Below, one piece after another: positions 1 to 7,667 of a DNA stretch of 33,766 nt. Within the stretch, counting starts at the first letter, position 1. Every line of letters starts with the position of its first letter. Under the pieces are notes generated by a model. It saw nothing but the letters and a program-made list of their open reading frames with translations. It searched no databases and had not been told where the DNA came from. The DNA is taken from contig NZ_BMJJ01000021.1 in assembly GCF_014643375.1 (NCBI RefSeq), positions 8,211-41,976 on the forward strand, written 5' to 3'. A program made the translations under genes and the position numbers. This stretch comes from Aureimonas glaciei (GTDB lineage: Bacteria > Pseudomonadota > Alphaproteobacteria > Rhizobiales > Rhizobiaceae).

Positions 1-553
1 TGCAACGCGGCATCGAGGTTCGACAAGGGTTCGTCGAACAGGAAAGCCTTGGGATCGCGCACGATCGCCCGGCCCATGGCGACACGCTGGCGCTGTCCGC
101 CGGAGAGCTGCGCCGGACGCCGGTCCATGAACGGCTCGAGTTTCAGGATCGCCGAGGCCTTGCCGACCTGCGTGGCGATCTCGGTATCGGGGGTATCGCG
201 CATCTTCAGACCGAAGGCGAGATTGTCGGCGACGCTCATATGCGGATAGAGCGCGTAGTCCTGGAAAACCATGGCGATGTCGCGGTCCGCCGGCGGCAGG
301 TCGCCGACTTCGCGATCGGCGATCCGCAATTCGCCGGCGGTGATTTCTTCGAGGCCGGCGATCATCCGCAGCAGGGTCGACTTTCCACAGCCGGAGGGGC
401 CGACCAGCACGATGAACTCACCGCTCCCGAGAAGGCGACCGTCTGCTCGCCGGCGCCGCCATGGACGTCGTTCCCATGGGATGCGGGACCAGGTCCTCCG
501 ACAGCGCCGGCGATTGCCGCCTGGACGGGAGACCGAAGGAAATCGCTCGTCAT
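1..553 (-). CDS. Partial sugar ABC transporter ATP-binding protein (UgpC/MsmK type), N-terminus disrupted
   Basis: The gene runs off the left edge, so only the N-terminal part is present. From position 422 down to 1 the minus strand encodes an ABC ATPase: Walker [11 protein letters not shown]-loop in [12 protein letters not shown], signature [14 protein letters not shown] and Walker [14 protein letters not shown]. This pattern is typical of ATPases serving sugar importers. The only nearby ATG (553-551) is in a different frame from the P-loop frame, and the 130 bases between ATG and P-loop do not resemble the usual A-loop region in any frame. In the P-loop frame the only possible start seen is TTG at 557, which gives an arginine-rich leader. 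The gene is therefore probably a frameshifted or 5'-replaced pseudogene, or has a sequencing error. It is divergent from the GH88 gene and shares the LacI-type operator at 559-572, which suggests it once served oligosaccharide uptake for that enzyme. Confidence 0.7.
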
Positions 554-557
554 GCAA

Positions 558-586
558 TTGTAAGCGCTTTCATAAGCTGCTAAAAA
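558..586 (+). promoter_or_regulatory. Predicted promoter of the GH88 gene
   Basis: TTGTAA (558-563) and TAAAAA (581-586) are separated by 17 bases, each matching the sigma-70 consensus at four of six positions. The operator at 559-572 covers the -35 box and part of the spacer, which fits repression by steric hindrance. This is a prediction from pattern only. Confidence 0.4.
559..572. promoter_or_regulatory. LacI-family operator (site 1), GH88/ABC divergent region
   Basis: TGTAAGCGCTTTCA differs at one position from the perfect palindrome TGAAAGCGCTTTCA found at 3782-3795. The central CG step is typical of LacI-family operators, where the hinge helix inserts. The site lies between the divergent ABC ATPase and GH88 genes and could control both. 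Confidence 0.7.
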
Positions 587-627
587 TATACAGAAGTCGA
601 CTGAATCTGCTTCAGGGAGGAACAACG

Positions 628-1815
628 ATGCCCGACAACCATGCGAAGGCCTTCTCGGAAGCCTTGGATCTGCTCAGCCGCAAGATGCTGGAGGACGAAC
701 CGTCGCTGGGCGTCTCCTTTCCCTACGTGACAAGGCCGGACGGCAGCTGGGATCTCATGCCGGCCTCCGTGTCCGCAGGCTATTCCGGCGATGCCTGGAG
801 CCATGGCAACTGGTTCTGCGGATTCTGGATCGGCCTGCATCTCGTCTCGCACCTCCACGGCGGCGACGAGGCTCACCTGGCAATCGCGACCGAAAGAATG
901 CGGCTGGTCGCGCCTCGGTCGCACGATCCCAACACACACGACATCGGCTTCATCTTCCTGTCCAGCGCGCTGCCTCTGTTCCACCTCACCGCCGATCCGC
1001 TTCACTGCGAGACAGGCCTCGAAGCCGCCCGTCAGCTGCGGGCTCGCCTCGTTCGCACGGACCTCGGCGGTTACGTATCGTCATGGGGTCCGCACGACGA
1101 TCAGAGAGGACGCCGCAGCTCCGCCATCGACACCATGGCCAACCTTCCACTGCTGTACTGGGCGGGCGAGCAGACGCGGGACGACAGTTTCACCGTGGCG
1201 GCCGAACTGCACGCTCAGTCCACCGAGCGGACCTTCATCCGCGAGGATCTGTCGACCTACCACGCGGTGGAATACGACCTTCCCGCCGGGACACGGAACC
1301 GAGGATACACGTTCCAGGGCCTGGGCGATGAATCCTTTTGGTCCCGCGGGCAGGGCTGGGCAATTCTCGGCTATGCCGAGACCGCCAGGGCCACCGGCAA
1401 CCGCCGCTATCTCGATCTCGCCCACACGCTGGCTGACCGGTTTCTCGAGGCTCTGGCAGGACGCAGCGCCGCGCCCTGGGATTTCGACGATCCGGCGGGC
1501 GACGACGCGACGCTCGACACGGCCGCCTCCGCCATCGTCGCCAATGCTTTGCTCCAGATTGCGGACCTCGAGCCGGATGCCGGGATCGCCGGAAAGCGCC
1601 GGGATCAGGCGATCGCTCTTCTGGAGGATCTGTGCCGGGAGCACCTGTCGCGCGACCCGTCCGAGCGGGGGCTGCTGCGGCACGGCTGCTACTCCAAGCC
1701 GCACAATATCGGCCCGGATGCCGCGGTGCTCTTCGGCGACTACTATTTCGCCGAGGCTCTGCTGATGGTCCTGAAGCCCGGCGCACTTCGGCCGGCGGCG
1801 AAGAAACTCGCATGA
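628..1815 (+). CDS. Glycoside hydrolase family 88 protein (unsaturated glucuronyl hydrolase-like)
   Basis: A 395-residue protein of the unsaturated glucuronyl hydrolase fold. GH88 enzymes hydrate the double bond of delta-4,5-unsaturated uronyl groups left by polysaccharide lyases, releasing 4-deoxy-5-keto-uronate. Both family acidic residues are visible: D105 in HDIGF and D168 in AIDTMANLPLLYWA. The conserved ESFWSRGQGWAILGYA stretch is also present. No signal peptide is seen, so it should act in the cytoplasm on imported oligosaccharides. The start at 628 is chosen because AGGGAGG (614-620) lies seven bases upstream; longer in-frame extensions run back through the operator and the ABC gene. 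Its stop overlaps the next start (ATGA). A LacI-type operator and promoter lie just upstream. The true substrate (glycosaminoglycan, ulvan, gellan or other) cannot be told; GH105 is a related alternative. Confidence 0.88.
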   Translation: MPDNHAKAFSEALDLLSRKMLEDEPSLGVSFPYVTRPDGSWDLMPASVSAGYSGDAWSHGNWFCGFWIGLHLVSHLHGGDEAHLAIATERMRLVAPRSHDPNTHDIGFIFLSSALPLFHLTADPLHCETGLEAARQLRARLVRTDLGGYVSSWGPHDDQRGRRSSAIDTMANLPLLYWAGEQTRDDSFTVAAELHAQSTERTFIREDLSTYHAVEYDLPAGTRNRGYTFQGLGDESFWSRGQGWAILGYAETARATGNRRYLDLAHTLADRFLEALAGRSAAPWDFDDPAGDDATLDTAASAIVANALLQIADLEPDAGIAGKRRDQAIALLEDLCREHLSRDPSERGLLRHGCYSKPHNIGPDAAVLFGDYYFAEALLMVLKPGALRPAAKKLA

Positions 1816-2588
1816 CGTCGGCGGGACGGCCCGGCGACGTGATGCTGGTTGTCGCGGACGGGGTGGCAACGGTCAGGATCCATAACCCGCCGCTCAACAT
1901 CCTGACCATCGCCGTGCGCGAGAAGCTTTTCGCGGTCGTCGGCGAAATCGAGAGGCGCCAGGATGTCCGTGTCGTCGTCTTCGAGGGAGAGGGTCGGCGC
2001 GCCTTTTCGGTCGGCTCGGATATCGGCGAATTTCCTCGGACAGAGCTCGGAGGCGTCGCCAAGATCCGGTTCGAACAGTATCTCCTCGACCGCATCGAGA
2101 ACCTGCCGCAGGTGACCATTGCCAAGATGAGCGGCATGGCTCTCGGCGGCGGCGCCGAACTGGCCCTGGCCTGCGATTTTCGCCTGCTGGACCTCAAGGG
2201 CTCACTGGGATTTCCGGAAATTAGTCTCGGCGCTCTGCCCGCCGCGGGCGGAATGAAGAGACTGGCGCGCGAGATCGGCAGTGCCCGGGCACGCCAATTG
2301 GTCCTGCTCGGGCGCCCCCTGGATGCGCCGACGGCCGCTTCCTGGGGCCTGGTCACCGCGGCCGTGCCCAGTGACGACCTCGATGACGCGACGCGACAGC
2401 TGGCGCAGTCGCTTTGCCGATTGCCACGGGAGGCGCTCGCTTTGGCCAAGAAGACGATCGCAGCGTCCAGTCCAGGCGGCGAAATGGATACGCGCGAAGC
2501 CGAGGCGTTCGGGAGGCTTTTCCGCAGCCTAGATCTGGCGGAAGGGCTTGCGGCGTTCATCGAAAAACGCCCCCCGGCCTTCGCCTGA
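1812..2588 (+). CDS. Enoyl-CoA hydratase/isomerase (crotonase) family protein
   Basis: A 258-residue crotonase-fold protein. Both glutamates used for water addition in true enoyl-CoA hydratases are kept: E116 in GGGAELALACD and E136 in GFPEISLGALPAAGG. The oxyanion-hole region FSVGSDIGEF is also recognisable. Syn-hydration of a 2-enoyl-CoA is therefore plausible, although crotonases also include isomerases, hydrolases and lyases. Its ATG overlaps the GH88 stop by four bases, so it is probably translationally coupled to the hydrolase and under the same operator. A coupling of a uronyl hydrolase to a crotonase is unusual; the CoA-thioester genes downstream of the TRAP transporter (7668-10516) are its likely metabolic partners. 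It converges on the lacI-type gene with only a 10-base gap. Confidence 0.88.
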   Translation: MTSAGRPGDVMLVVADGVATVRIHNPPLNILTIAVREKLFAVVGEIERRQDVRVVVFEGEGRRAFSVGSDIGEFPRTELGGVAKIRFEQYLLDRIENLPQVTIAKMSGMALGGGAELALACDFRLLDLKGSLGFPEISLGALPAAGGMKRLAREIGSARARQLVLLGRPLDAPTAASWGLVTAAVPSDDLDDATRQLAQSLCRLPREALALAKKTIAASSPGGEMDTREAEAFGRLFRSLDLAEGLAAFIEKRPPAFA

Positions 2589-2598
2589 CGGGGGCAGG

Positions 2599-3609
2599 TC
2601 AGGGAGTTCTCGGACTCCCCGTGGAGCCGCGAATGGTCAGCGCGGCTTCCAGTACGGTACTGGCTTGACCCATCCGTCCTGACAAAAGGGCGGTCATGCG
2701 TTCGGCTGCGGCATTGCCGATCTCCGCAGCGGGCACGGTCACCGTCGTCAGCCCCGGCGCGAGATAGCTGGCAAAGTCCAGGCCGTCATAACCAGCGATG
2801 GAAAGCTGGCCCGGAACGTCGATCCCCAGGTCTCGTGCCTGCGACATCGCACCGACGGCCAACACGTCCGTCGTACAGACCAGACAGGTGGTCTCAGGCG
2901 CCGCGTCCATGATCTTCTTCAAGCCGTCGCGGCCCGCGGACATGGCATAGGGCACTTCCAGCAGGCAACTCAAATGCGCGTCTGCCTCCGTGAGCTTGGC
3001 CAAGATGCCGTCTCTGCGAGACCGGATCCGGTCATTGCCACCTGTCGGGCTGCTGAGAACGGCCACGTTCCGATGCCCCTGCGCGAGGAGGTAACGGGTC
3101 AGGTCGTAGGCCGAGGCGAAGTTGTCGAAACCAACGGCGGGATAGTCTTCCGAGGCTTCGTGAACGAAAGTGACCACGACAGGGCATTCGTATCGGCGGA
3201 TGAGTCTTCGGGTGTCCGGAGAGCGTTCGTTGCCGACGAGAATCAGACCGTCGATGCCGTGCGACAACAGCGACTGGACCTCCTCGAATTCACGCCTGGC
3301 GTCATAGCGCGAGTTGGCGACGACAAGCCGATACCCGTCTATTCCCAGACGGTCCTGCATGGCTTCCACACCCCTTGCGAACACCGAAATCCCCAGCGTC
3401 GGGACGACCACGCCGATCGTGCGGGTGCGCTTGGACGCCAGCGCCCGGGCCGCACCGTTTGGGACATAGCCCAGCTCTCGCGTCGCCTTGGAAATGCGCT
3501 CCCGAAGCTCCGGCGTCACCATGCCCGGGTTGTTGAGGGCGCGCGAAACTGTGGCGACGGATACCCCCGCCGCGGAAGCAACGTCTGCAAGCGATGTCTT
3601 CCTGGTCAT
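2599..3609 (-). CDS. LacI-family transcriptional regulator
   Basis: A 336-residue repressor with the standard LacI layout. The N-terminal helix-turn-helix (about residues 5-25, SLADVASAAGVSVATVSRAL) is followed by a hinge (about 45-60) ending in YVPNGAARALASKRT, then a periplasmic-binding-protein-like sensor domain starting at TIGVVVPTLG. The sensor closes with the usual ISIAGYDGLDFASYLAPGLTTV-type segment near the C-terminus. It lies between two predicted targets, the GH88 pair and the TRAP operon. Palindromes of one type precede both, and a third copy (3624-3637) sits 15 bases before its own start, which suggests autoregulation. The inducer is probably a sugar, sugar acid or pathway intermediate, but the sequence does not identify it. 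Confidence 0.95.
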   Translation of the reverse strand: MTRKTSLADVASAAGVSVATVSRALNNPGMVTPELRERISKATRELGYVPNGAARALASKRTRTIGVVVPTLGISVFARGVEAMQDRLGIDGYRLVVANSRYDARREFEEVQSLLSHGIDGLILVGNERSPDTRRLIRRYECPVVVTFVHEASEDYPAVGFDNFASAYDLTRYLLAQGHRNVAVLSSPTGGNDRIRSRRDGILAKLTEADAHLSCLLEVPYAMSAGRDGLKKIMDAAPETTCLVCTTDVLAVGAMSQARDLGIDVPGQLSIAGYDGLDFASYLAPGLTTVTVPAAEIGNAAAERMTALLSGRMGQASTVLEAALTIRGSTGSPRTP

Positions 3610-3623
3610 GACTGCAGCTACCC

Positions 3624-3637
3624 TGAAACCGCTTTCG
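3624..3637. promoter_or_regulatory. LacI-family operator (site 2), upstream of the lacI-type gene
   Basis: TGAAACCGCTTTCG differs from the perfect site TGAAAGCGCTTTCA at two positions. It lies 15 bases upstream of the repressor start codon on the minus strand, a position suited to autoregulation by a roadblock or promoter overlap. It is the weakest of the three sites. Confidence 0.5.
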
Positions 3638-3753
3638 GCCGAATAGGCGTCTATGCTGTGAAAAGCCTAGCCTATTGGACCCCAGAAAACCAGCCAAATT
3701 CAGGTCGTCCTTTGTATTCTTGCAGTGCACAAACGATATTTATCGATGTCGGG

Positions 3754-3782
3754 TTGACATGATTTTAGCAGCTGCATAGTCT
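3754..3782 (+). promoter_or_regulatory. Predicted promoter of the DHDPS-like/TRAP operon
   Basis: A perfect -35 TTGACA (3754-3759) is followed by weak -10 candidates: TAGTCT at 3777-3782 (17-base spacer) or CATAGT at 3775-3780 (15-base spacer). The palindromic operator starts right after the -10 region, so a bound repressor would block initiation. Confidence 0.45.
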
Positions 3783-3795
3783 GAAAGCGCTTTCA
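3782..3795. promoter_or_regulatory. LacI-family operator (site 3), perfect palindrome before the TRAP operon
   Basis: TGAAAGCGCTTTCA is a perfect 14-bp palindrome immediately downstream of the predicted promoter and 81 bases before the first start codon of the operon. It matches the sites at 559 and 3624, and the LacI-family gene is next door. Confidence 0.75.
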
Positions 3796-3876
3796 TAGCT
3801 TTAAGTGGTGCCATTTCTCGCAGCGGCAAGAGATCGCCTTTCCGCTTTAAGTCATCCAACGCCTTGGGAGGGGCTT

Positions 3877-4773
3877 ATGATCGACTGGACGGGGGTTTTC
3901 CCTGCCGTAACCACCAAGATGCGGCAAGACGGGAGCGTCGATATCGACGCCACCCAGGCCGGCGTCGAACGCCTTGTCAGTTCCGGCGTGAGCGGTCTGG
4001 TAATGCTGCCGATGCTCGGCGAGAACGCCTCTCTGACCGACGCCGAACGCGAGCGCGTCCTGCGGTGTGCCGTGGAGGCCGTTGCCGGCCGGGTCCCCGT
4101 GCTGTCTGGCCTTGCCGCCATCACCACCGATGACGCGGCAGCCAAGGCTCGGTCGATGAAATCCTGGGGCGCCGAGGGCTTCATGGCCTTTCCAAGCCTC
4201 GGCTATCGCACCGATCGCCGCGAGACGGTCGAATGGTACAGGTCTCTCGCTGCCGCGACCAACCTGCCGATCATGATCTACAATAATCCGATCGCTTATG
4301 GCGTGGACGTCGATCCCGTGGCCCTTGAGCAGTTGGCCGGTATTCCCGAGATCGTCTGCATCAAGGAGGAGAGCGGTGACGTCCGGCGCGTGACCGATAT
4401 CTTCAACGCCCTTGGCGACCGGTTCGTCGTCTTCTGCGGCGTCGACGACCAGATCCTGGAAAGCGTCGCCCTCGGTGCATCGGGATGGGTATCGGGCATG
4501 ACCAATGCTTGGCCGACCGAGTGCGTGAAGCTGTTCGACCTGTGCCGGCAGGGCCGCTTCGAGGAAGCTCGCCCGCTATATCGCATCCTTACGCCGGCCT
4601 TCCACCTCGATACCAGCGTCAAGCTCGTCCAGTACATCAAAATGGCCGAACACGTCGCCTGCGGCGCCCCGGAGTGGACGCGTGCCCCTCGCCTGCCGCT
4701 GGTCGGCGACGAGCGCTCCAGCGTCATCGCGACGCTCGAGAAAACGGTTGAGGCCCTTGCTGGCCTGAACTGA
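3877..4773 (+). CDS. Dihydrodipicolinate synthase / N-acetylneuraminate lyase family protein
   Basis: A 298-residue class I aldolase-type TIM barrel. The Schiff-base lysine is K163 in IVCIKEESGDV and the catalytic tyrosine is Y135 in PIMIYNNP, as in the DapA/NanA family. The usual GTTGE loop is replaced by PMLGENASL (residues 45-53), so it is unlikely to be the lysine-pathway DapA. Such proteins are usually catabolic lyases or dehydratases/deaminases acting on 2-oxo acids, for example keto-deoxy sugar acids or the hydroxyproline-pathway deaminase. The start at 3877 is preferred because GGGAGGGG (3866-3873) precedes it; an upstream in-frame start at 3805 lies in the leader. It is the first gene of the TRAP operon and sits behind the perfect LacI-type operator. 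The exact reaction is unknown. Confidence 0.85.
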   Translation: MIDWTGVFPAVTTKMRQDGSVDIDATQAGVERLVSSGVSGLVMLPMLGENASLTDAERERVLRCAVEAVAGRVPVLSGLAAITTDDAAAKARSMKSWGAEGFMAFPSLGYRTDRRETVEWYRSLAAATNLPIMIYNNPIAYGVDVDPVALEQLAGIPEIVCIKEESGDVRRVTDIFNALGDRFVVFCGVDDQILESVALGASGWVSGMTNAWPTECVKLFDLCRQGRFEEARPLYRILTPAFHLDTSVKLVQYIKMAEHVACGAPEWTRAPRLPLVGDERSSVIATLEKTVEALAGLN

Positions 4774-4794
4774 GCTCGAACGGGAGGGCAGCCC

Positions 4795-5316
4795 ATGACT
4801 TTCATCATCCGATCGACCGATATGCTGAATACCGTGCTCGGGTGGATCGCCGGCACCTTCATGGGCATCGCCACGCTGGCGGTGCTGGCGCAGGTGTTCA
4901 TCCGCTTCGTCCTTCCCTTGATGGGGATGGCGATATCGGCTCCGTGGACCGAGGAACTGGCCCGCTACCTCATGATCTGGGTCGTCTTCCTGGGCGTCGC
5001 CGTCCTCAGCCGCTCGTTCAGGCTGATCGCCGTCGAGATGATCGTCGTGGCCCTTCCCGAAAGAGCGGGCATCGGCATGCGGATGCTGTCGGTGGTGATT
5101 TGCGTCTGCTTCTTCGTGGTCGTCGCCACCGTGGGTTTCGGCTGGACCGCCATGAGCAGCATCGAGACGTCGCCCGTGCTGCGGCTCCCGATGACCTGGG
5201 TCTACATGGCGATGCCGGTGGGCGCCGTCATCACGATCTTCAACCTGCTTGTCTTCGCCGCCGAGATCCTGACGGGTCGCCGCCGGAACGTCGAACAGGC
5301 CGAGATCATGGACTGA
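4795..5316 (+). CDS. TRAP transporter small permease subunit (DctQ type)
   Basis: A 173-residue integral membrane protein with four predicted hydrophobic helices (about residues 13-35, 50-72, 88-112 and 130-152). The DctQ-family pattern WTEELARYLMIWVVFLG is present near residues 46-62. In TRAP systems this subunit pairs with the large DctM subunit in the inner membrane. It starts 21 bases after the DHDPS-like gene behind GGGAGG, and its stop lies four bases before the DctM start, which indicates one operon. The substrate is set by the binding protein two genes on. Confidence 0.9.
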   Translation: MTFIIRSTDMLNTVLGWIAGTFMGIATLAVLAQVFIRFVLPLMGMAISAPWTEELARYLMIWVVFLGVAVLSRSFRLIAVEMIVVALPERAGIGMRMLSVVICVCFFVVVATVGFGWTAMSSIETSPVLRLPMTWVYMAMPVGAVITIFNLLVFAAEILTGRRRNVEQAEIMD

Positions 5317-5320
5317 CCCG

Positions 5321-6598
5321 ATGCTCATCCTGCAGGTCATCGCCGGACTTCTCGTCCTCCTCGCGGTATCGGTTCCCGTTGGCGTCGCCATCGGCATCCT
5401 GTCCTTCGCGGGCCTTTGGGCCCGGGGCATCCCGATGGTCGCCGCCGTGCAGACCGTGTTCGAGAGCCTCGACAGCTTTTCGCTCATGGCCGTGCCCTTC
5501 TACATCCTCGCCGGCAGCATCATGCAGGCGGGCGGCATTTCCCAGAGACTGGTCAATCTCGCCAATGCTCTCATCGGCTGGCTGAAAGGCGGATTGGGCG
5601 GCGCCGCGGTCCTCACCTCGATGTTTTTCGCCACCATTTCCGGATCGTCCTCGGCCACCACGGCGGCCGTTGGCTCCACGACGATCCCGGCAATGGTGAA
5701 AAAGGGCTATCCCCGCAACTACGCGGCGGCGCTTGTGGCGGCCTCGGGCGAACTGGGCGTCATCATCCCGCCTTCCCTGCCGATCATCATCTACGGCCTG
5801 GTGATGAACCAGTCGATCGCCACGCTCTTCATCGCCGGCATCCTGCCCGGCATCATGATCGGCGGTTCTCTCATCGCGACGTCGATCGTCGTCGCCTACG
5901 TGAAAGGCTTCGACAACGTGACGTCGCTCCCGTTCGGCCAATGGGCGAAGGGGGTCGCCGTCGCGGCATGGCAGGCCAGCCTGGCGCTGATGATGCCGAT
6001 CATCATCCTCGGCGGCATCTACACCGGCGTGTTCACGCCGACGGAAGCGGCCGTGGTCGCCGTGTTCTACGGCCTCATCGTTAGCCTCTTCGTCTACCGC
6101 GAACTGCGCTGGCGCTATCTCGGCCAGGTCTTCGTCAAGGCGGCACTCGTCTCGGCGGGCATCCTGTTCATCGTCGCCTTCGCCTCGGCCCTCGGCTTCT
6201 TCCTGACGATCAGCCAGATCCCGCAGCAGATCGGCCTGTGGATTGGATCGCTCACCGCCAACCCGCTCGTCTTCCTTCTGATCGTCAACGGGCTGCTGTT
6301 CATCACCGGCATGTTCATGGAGACACTGGCGGCGATCATCATCCTGGCGCCGATCCTCGGCCCGATCGCCGCGACCTACGGCATCGATCCGATCCACTTC
6401 GGCATGGTCATGGTCGTCAACCTGGCGGTCGGCATGGTCACACCGCCGGTCGGTGTCAATCTCTTCATCGCCTGCGAAGTGGCCGGCATCCGGCTCGATC
6501 AGATCGTCCGTCCGCTGCTGATCTTTCTGGCGGTGCTGATGGTGGACATCCTGATCATCGCCTACGTGCCGTACCTGTCTCTTGCATTCGTCAGATAA
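5321..6598 (+). CDS. TRAP transporter large permease subunit (DctM type)
   Basis: A 425-residue, very hydrophobic protein of normal DctM length with about a dozen membrane segments. Family stretches include GSSSATTAAVGSTTIPAM, where the channel loops back, the IIPPSLPIIIYG segment, and GMVTPPVGVNLFIAC near the C-terminus. It is the ion-coupled translocation subunit, driven by a sodium or proton gradient. It lies between the DctQ and DctP genes with short gaps, so the TRAP system is complete and intact. Confidence 0.95.
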   Translation: MLILQVIAGLLVLLAVSVPVGVAIGILSFAGLWARGIPMVAAVQTVFESLDSFSLMAVPFYILAGSIMQAGGISQRLVNLANALIGWLKGGLGGAAVLTSMFFATISGSSSATTAAVGSTTIPAMVKKGYPRNYAAALVAASGELGVIIPPSLPIIIYGLVMNQSIATLFIAGILPGIMIGGSLIATSIVVAYVKGFDNVTSLPFGQWAKGVAVAAWQASLALMMPIIILGGIYTGVFTPTEAAVVAVFYGLIVSLFVYRELRWRYLGQVFVKAALVSAGILFIVAFASALGFFLTISQIPQQIGLWIGSLTANPLVFLLIVNGLLFITGMFMETLAAIIILAPILGPIAATYGIDPIHFGMVMVVNLAVGMVTPPVGVNLFIACEVAGIRLDQIVRPLLIFLAVLMVDILIIAYVPYLSLAFVR

Positions 6599-6624
6599 CC
6601 CAAGAAGAACCGGAGGAAACACCC

Positions 6625-7599
6625 ATGAGCATCAAGTCCATTATCGCCGTCAGCGCCATGCTGGCAGCAATGCCGGGCACTGCCAGCGCTCTCGACATCA
6701 ACCTTGGCCACACGCTGACGGTCGACAGCCACTACCAGGCCGCCGCCCAGAAATTCAAGGAAGTGGTCGAGGCCGGTAGCAAGGGCGAGATCACCGTCTC
6801 GATCTTTCCGCAGAGCCAGCTCGGCGGCGAGGTGAAGATGATCCAGGGTGCCCGCACCGGCACGATCGGCGCCTTCATCACCGCGGCACCGCCGGTGGAG
6901 AACACGGTGCCGCAGTTCGCCGTGTTCTCGCTGCCCTATCTCTTCGATTCCGTCGAGCAGGCGAACGGCGTCCTGCAGAGCGAGGTCGGACGCAGCTTCC
7001 TCGACAAGCTGCCGGCAGCCGGTCTGATCGGCCTCGACTTCTTCTCGGTGTTCGAGCGCAGCGTCGGCGGCAACCGCGCGATCGACAAGGTCGAGGACAT
7101 GCGCGGCATGAAAATCCGCGTCCTGCAGGGACCCGGCTTCATCCAGACCTACGACGCCCTCGGCGCGCAGGCGACGCCGATGGCTTACAGCGAGGTCTTC
7201 GTGGCGCTGCAGAACGGCGTCGTCGACGGGCTGGAGACGTCGCCGGAACAGGCGATCCAGGACAAGTTCTCCGAGATCATCAAGAACTTCAGCCTGACGA
7301 AGATCCACCTGATGCCGTCGCTGCTCGTCATGTCGAAGCCAATCTTCGATCAGCTGACGCCCGAGCAGCAGGCGCTGGTCAGGGATGCCTCGCATCAGGC
7401 TGTGCAGGTCTCGATCGACACCTACGCCAAGACACGCGCCGACGCCCTCGTAGAAATGAAAAATCTCGGGATCGCCATCAACGAGCCTGACCTCGAGGCG
7501 TTCAAGAAGACCGCTCGCGAGCAGTGGCCGGCGCTGCTGGCTTCGGTCCCGGACGGCCAGGCCAATCTCGACCTGATCCAAGCCGCCAACGCGAAGTGA
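6625..7599 (+). CDS. TRAP transporter substrate-binding protein (DctP family)
   Basis: A 324-residue periplasmic binding protein. A signal peptide is visible at residues 1-22, with probable cleavage after ASA before LDINLGH. R165 in MRGMKIRV corresponds to the arginine that holds the substrate carboxylate in DctP proteins, so an organic or sugar acid ligand is likely. The segment from residue 185 (PMAYSEVFVALQNGVVDG) is also typical. GGAGG (6612-6616) precedes the chosen ATG. A GC-rich hairpin follows the stop and may protect this message, as binding proteins are usually needed in excess over permeases. Confidence 0.93.
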   Translation: MSIKSIIAVSAMLAAMPGTASALDINLGHTLTVDSHYQAAAQKFKEVVEAGSKGEITVSIFPQSQLGGEVKMIQGARTGTIGAFITAAPPVENTVPQFAVFSLPYLFDSVEQANGVLQSEVGRSFLDKLPAAGLIGLDFFSVFERSVGGNRAIDKVEDMRGMKIRVLQGPGFIQTYDALGAQATPMAYSEVFVALQNGVVDGLETSPEQAIQDKFSEIIKNFSLTKIHLMPSLLVMSKPIFDQLTPEQQALVRDASHQAVQVSIDTYAKTRADALVEMKNLGIAINEPDLEAFKKTAREQWPALLASVPDGQANLDLIQAANAK

Positions 7600-7606
7600 C
7601 GCCTTC

Positions 7607-7632
7607 GGGCCGGGGCGGCGACGACCCGGCCC
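7607..7632 (+). other. Intercistronic hairpin between the binding-protein and acyl-CoA dehydrogenase genes
   Basis: GGGCCGGG (7607-7614) and CCCGGCCC (7625-7632) form a perfect 8-bp stem with a 10-base loop and no T-run after it. It is more likely an mRNA-stabilising or attenuating hairpin than a full terminator, because the next genes continue on the same strand. Its role is inferred. Confidence 0.4.
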
Positions 7633-7667
7633 ACCCTTCCCTCCATGCCCGACAGGCCCCAGCCATC

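Noticed and set aside
600-615. CTGAA/TTCAG inverted repeat before the GH88 ribosome-binding site
   Set aside because: Arms of only five bases; such repeats occur by chance and no regulator links to it.
271-627. N-terminal extension of the GH88 protein back to 271
   Set aside because: The extension is an antisense reading of the ABC ATPase and crosses the operator and predicted promoter; the ATG at 628 has a strong ribosome-binding site.
3877-4773. Assignment of the DHDPS-family gene as lysine-pathway dapA
   Set aside because: The GTTGE loop is altered and the gene is in a catabolic TRAP operon under a LacI-type operator.
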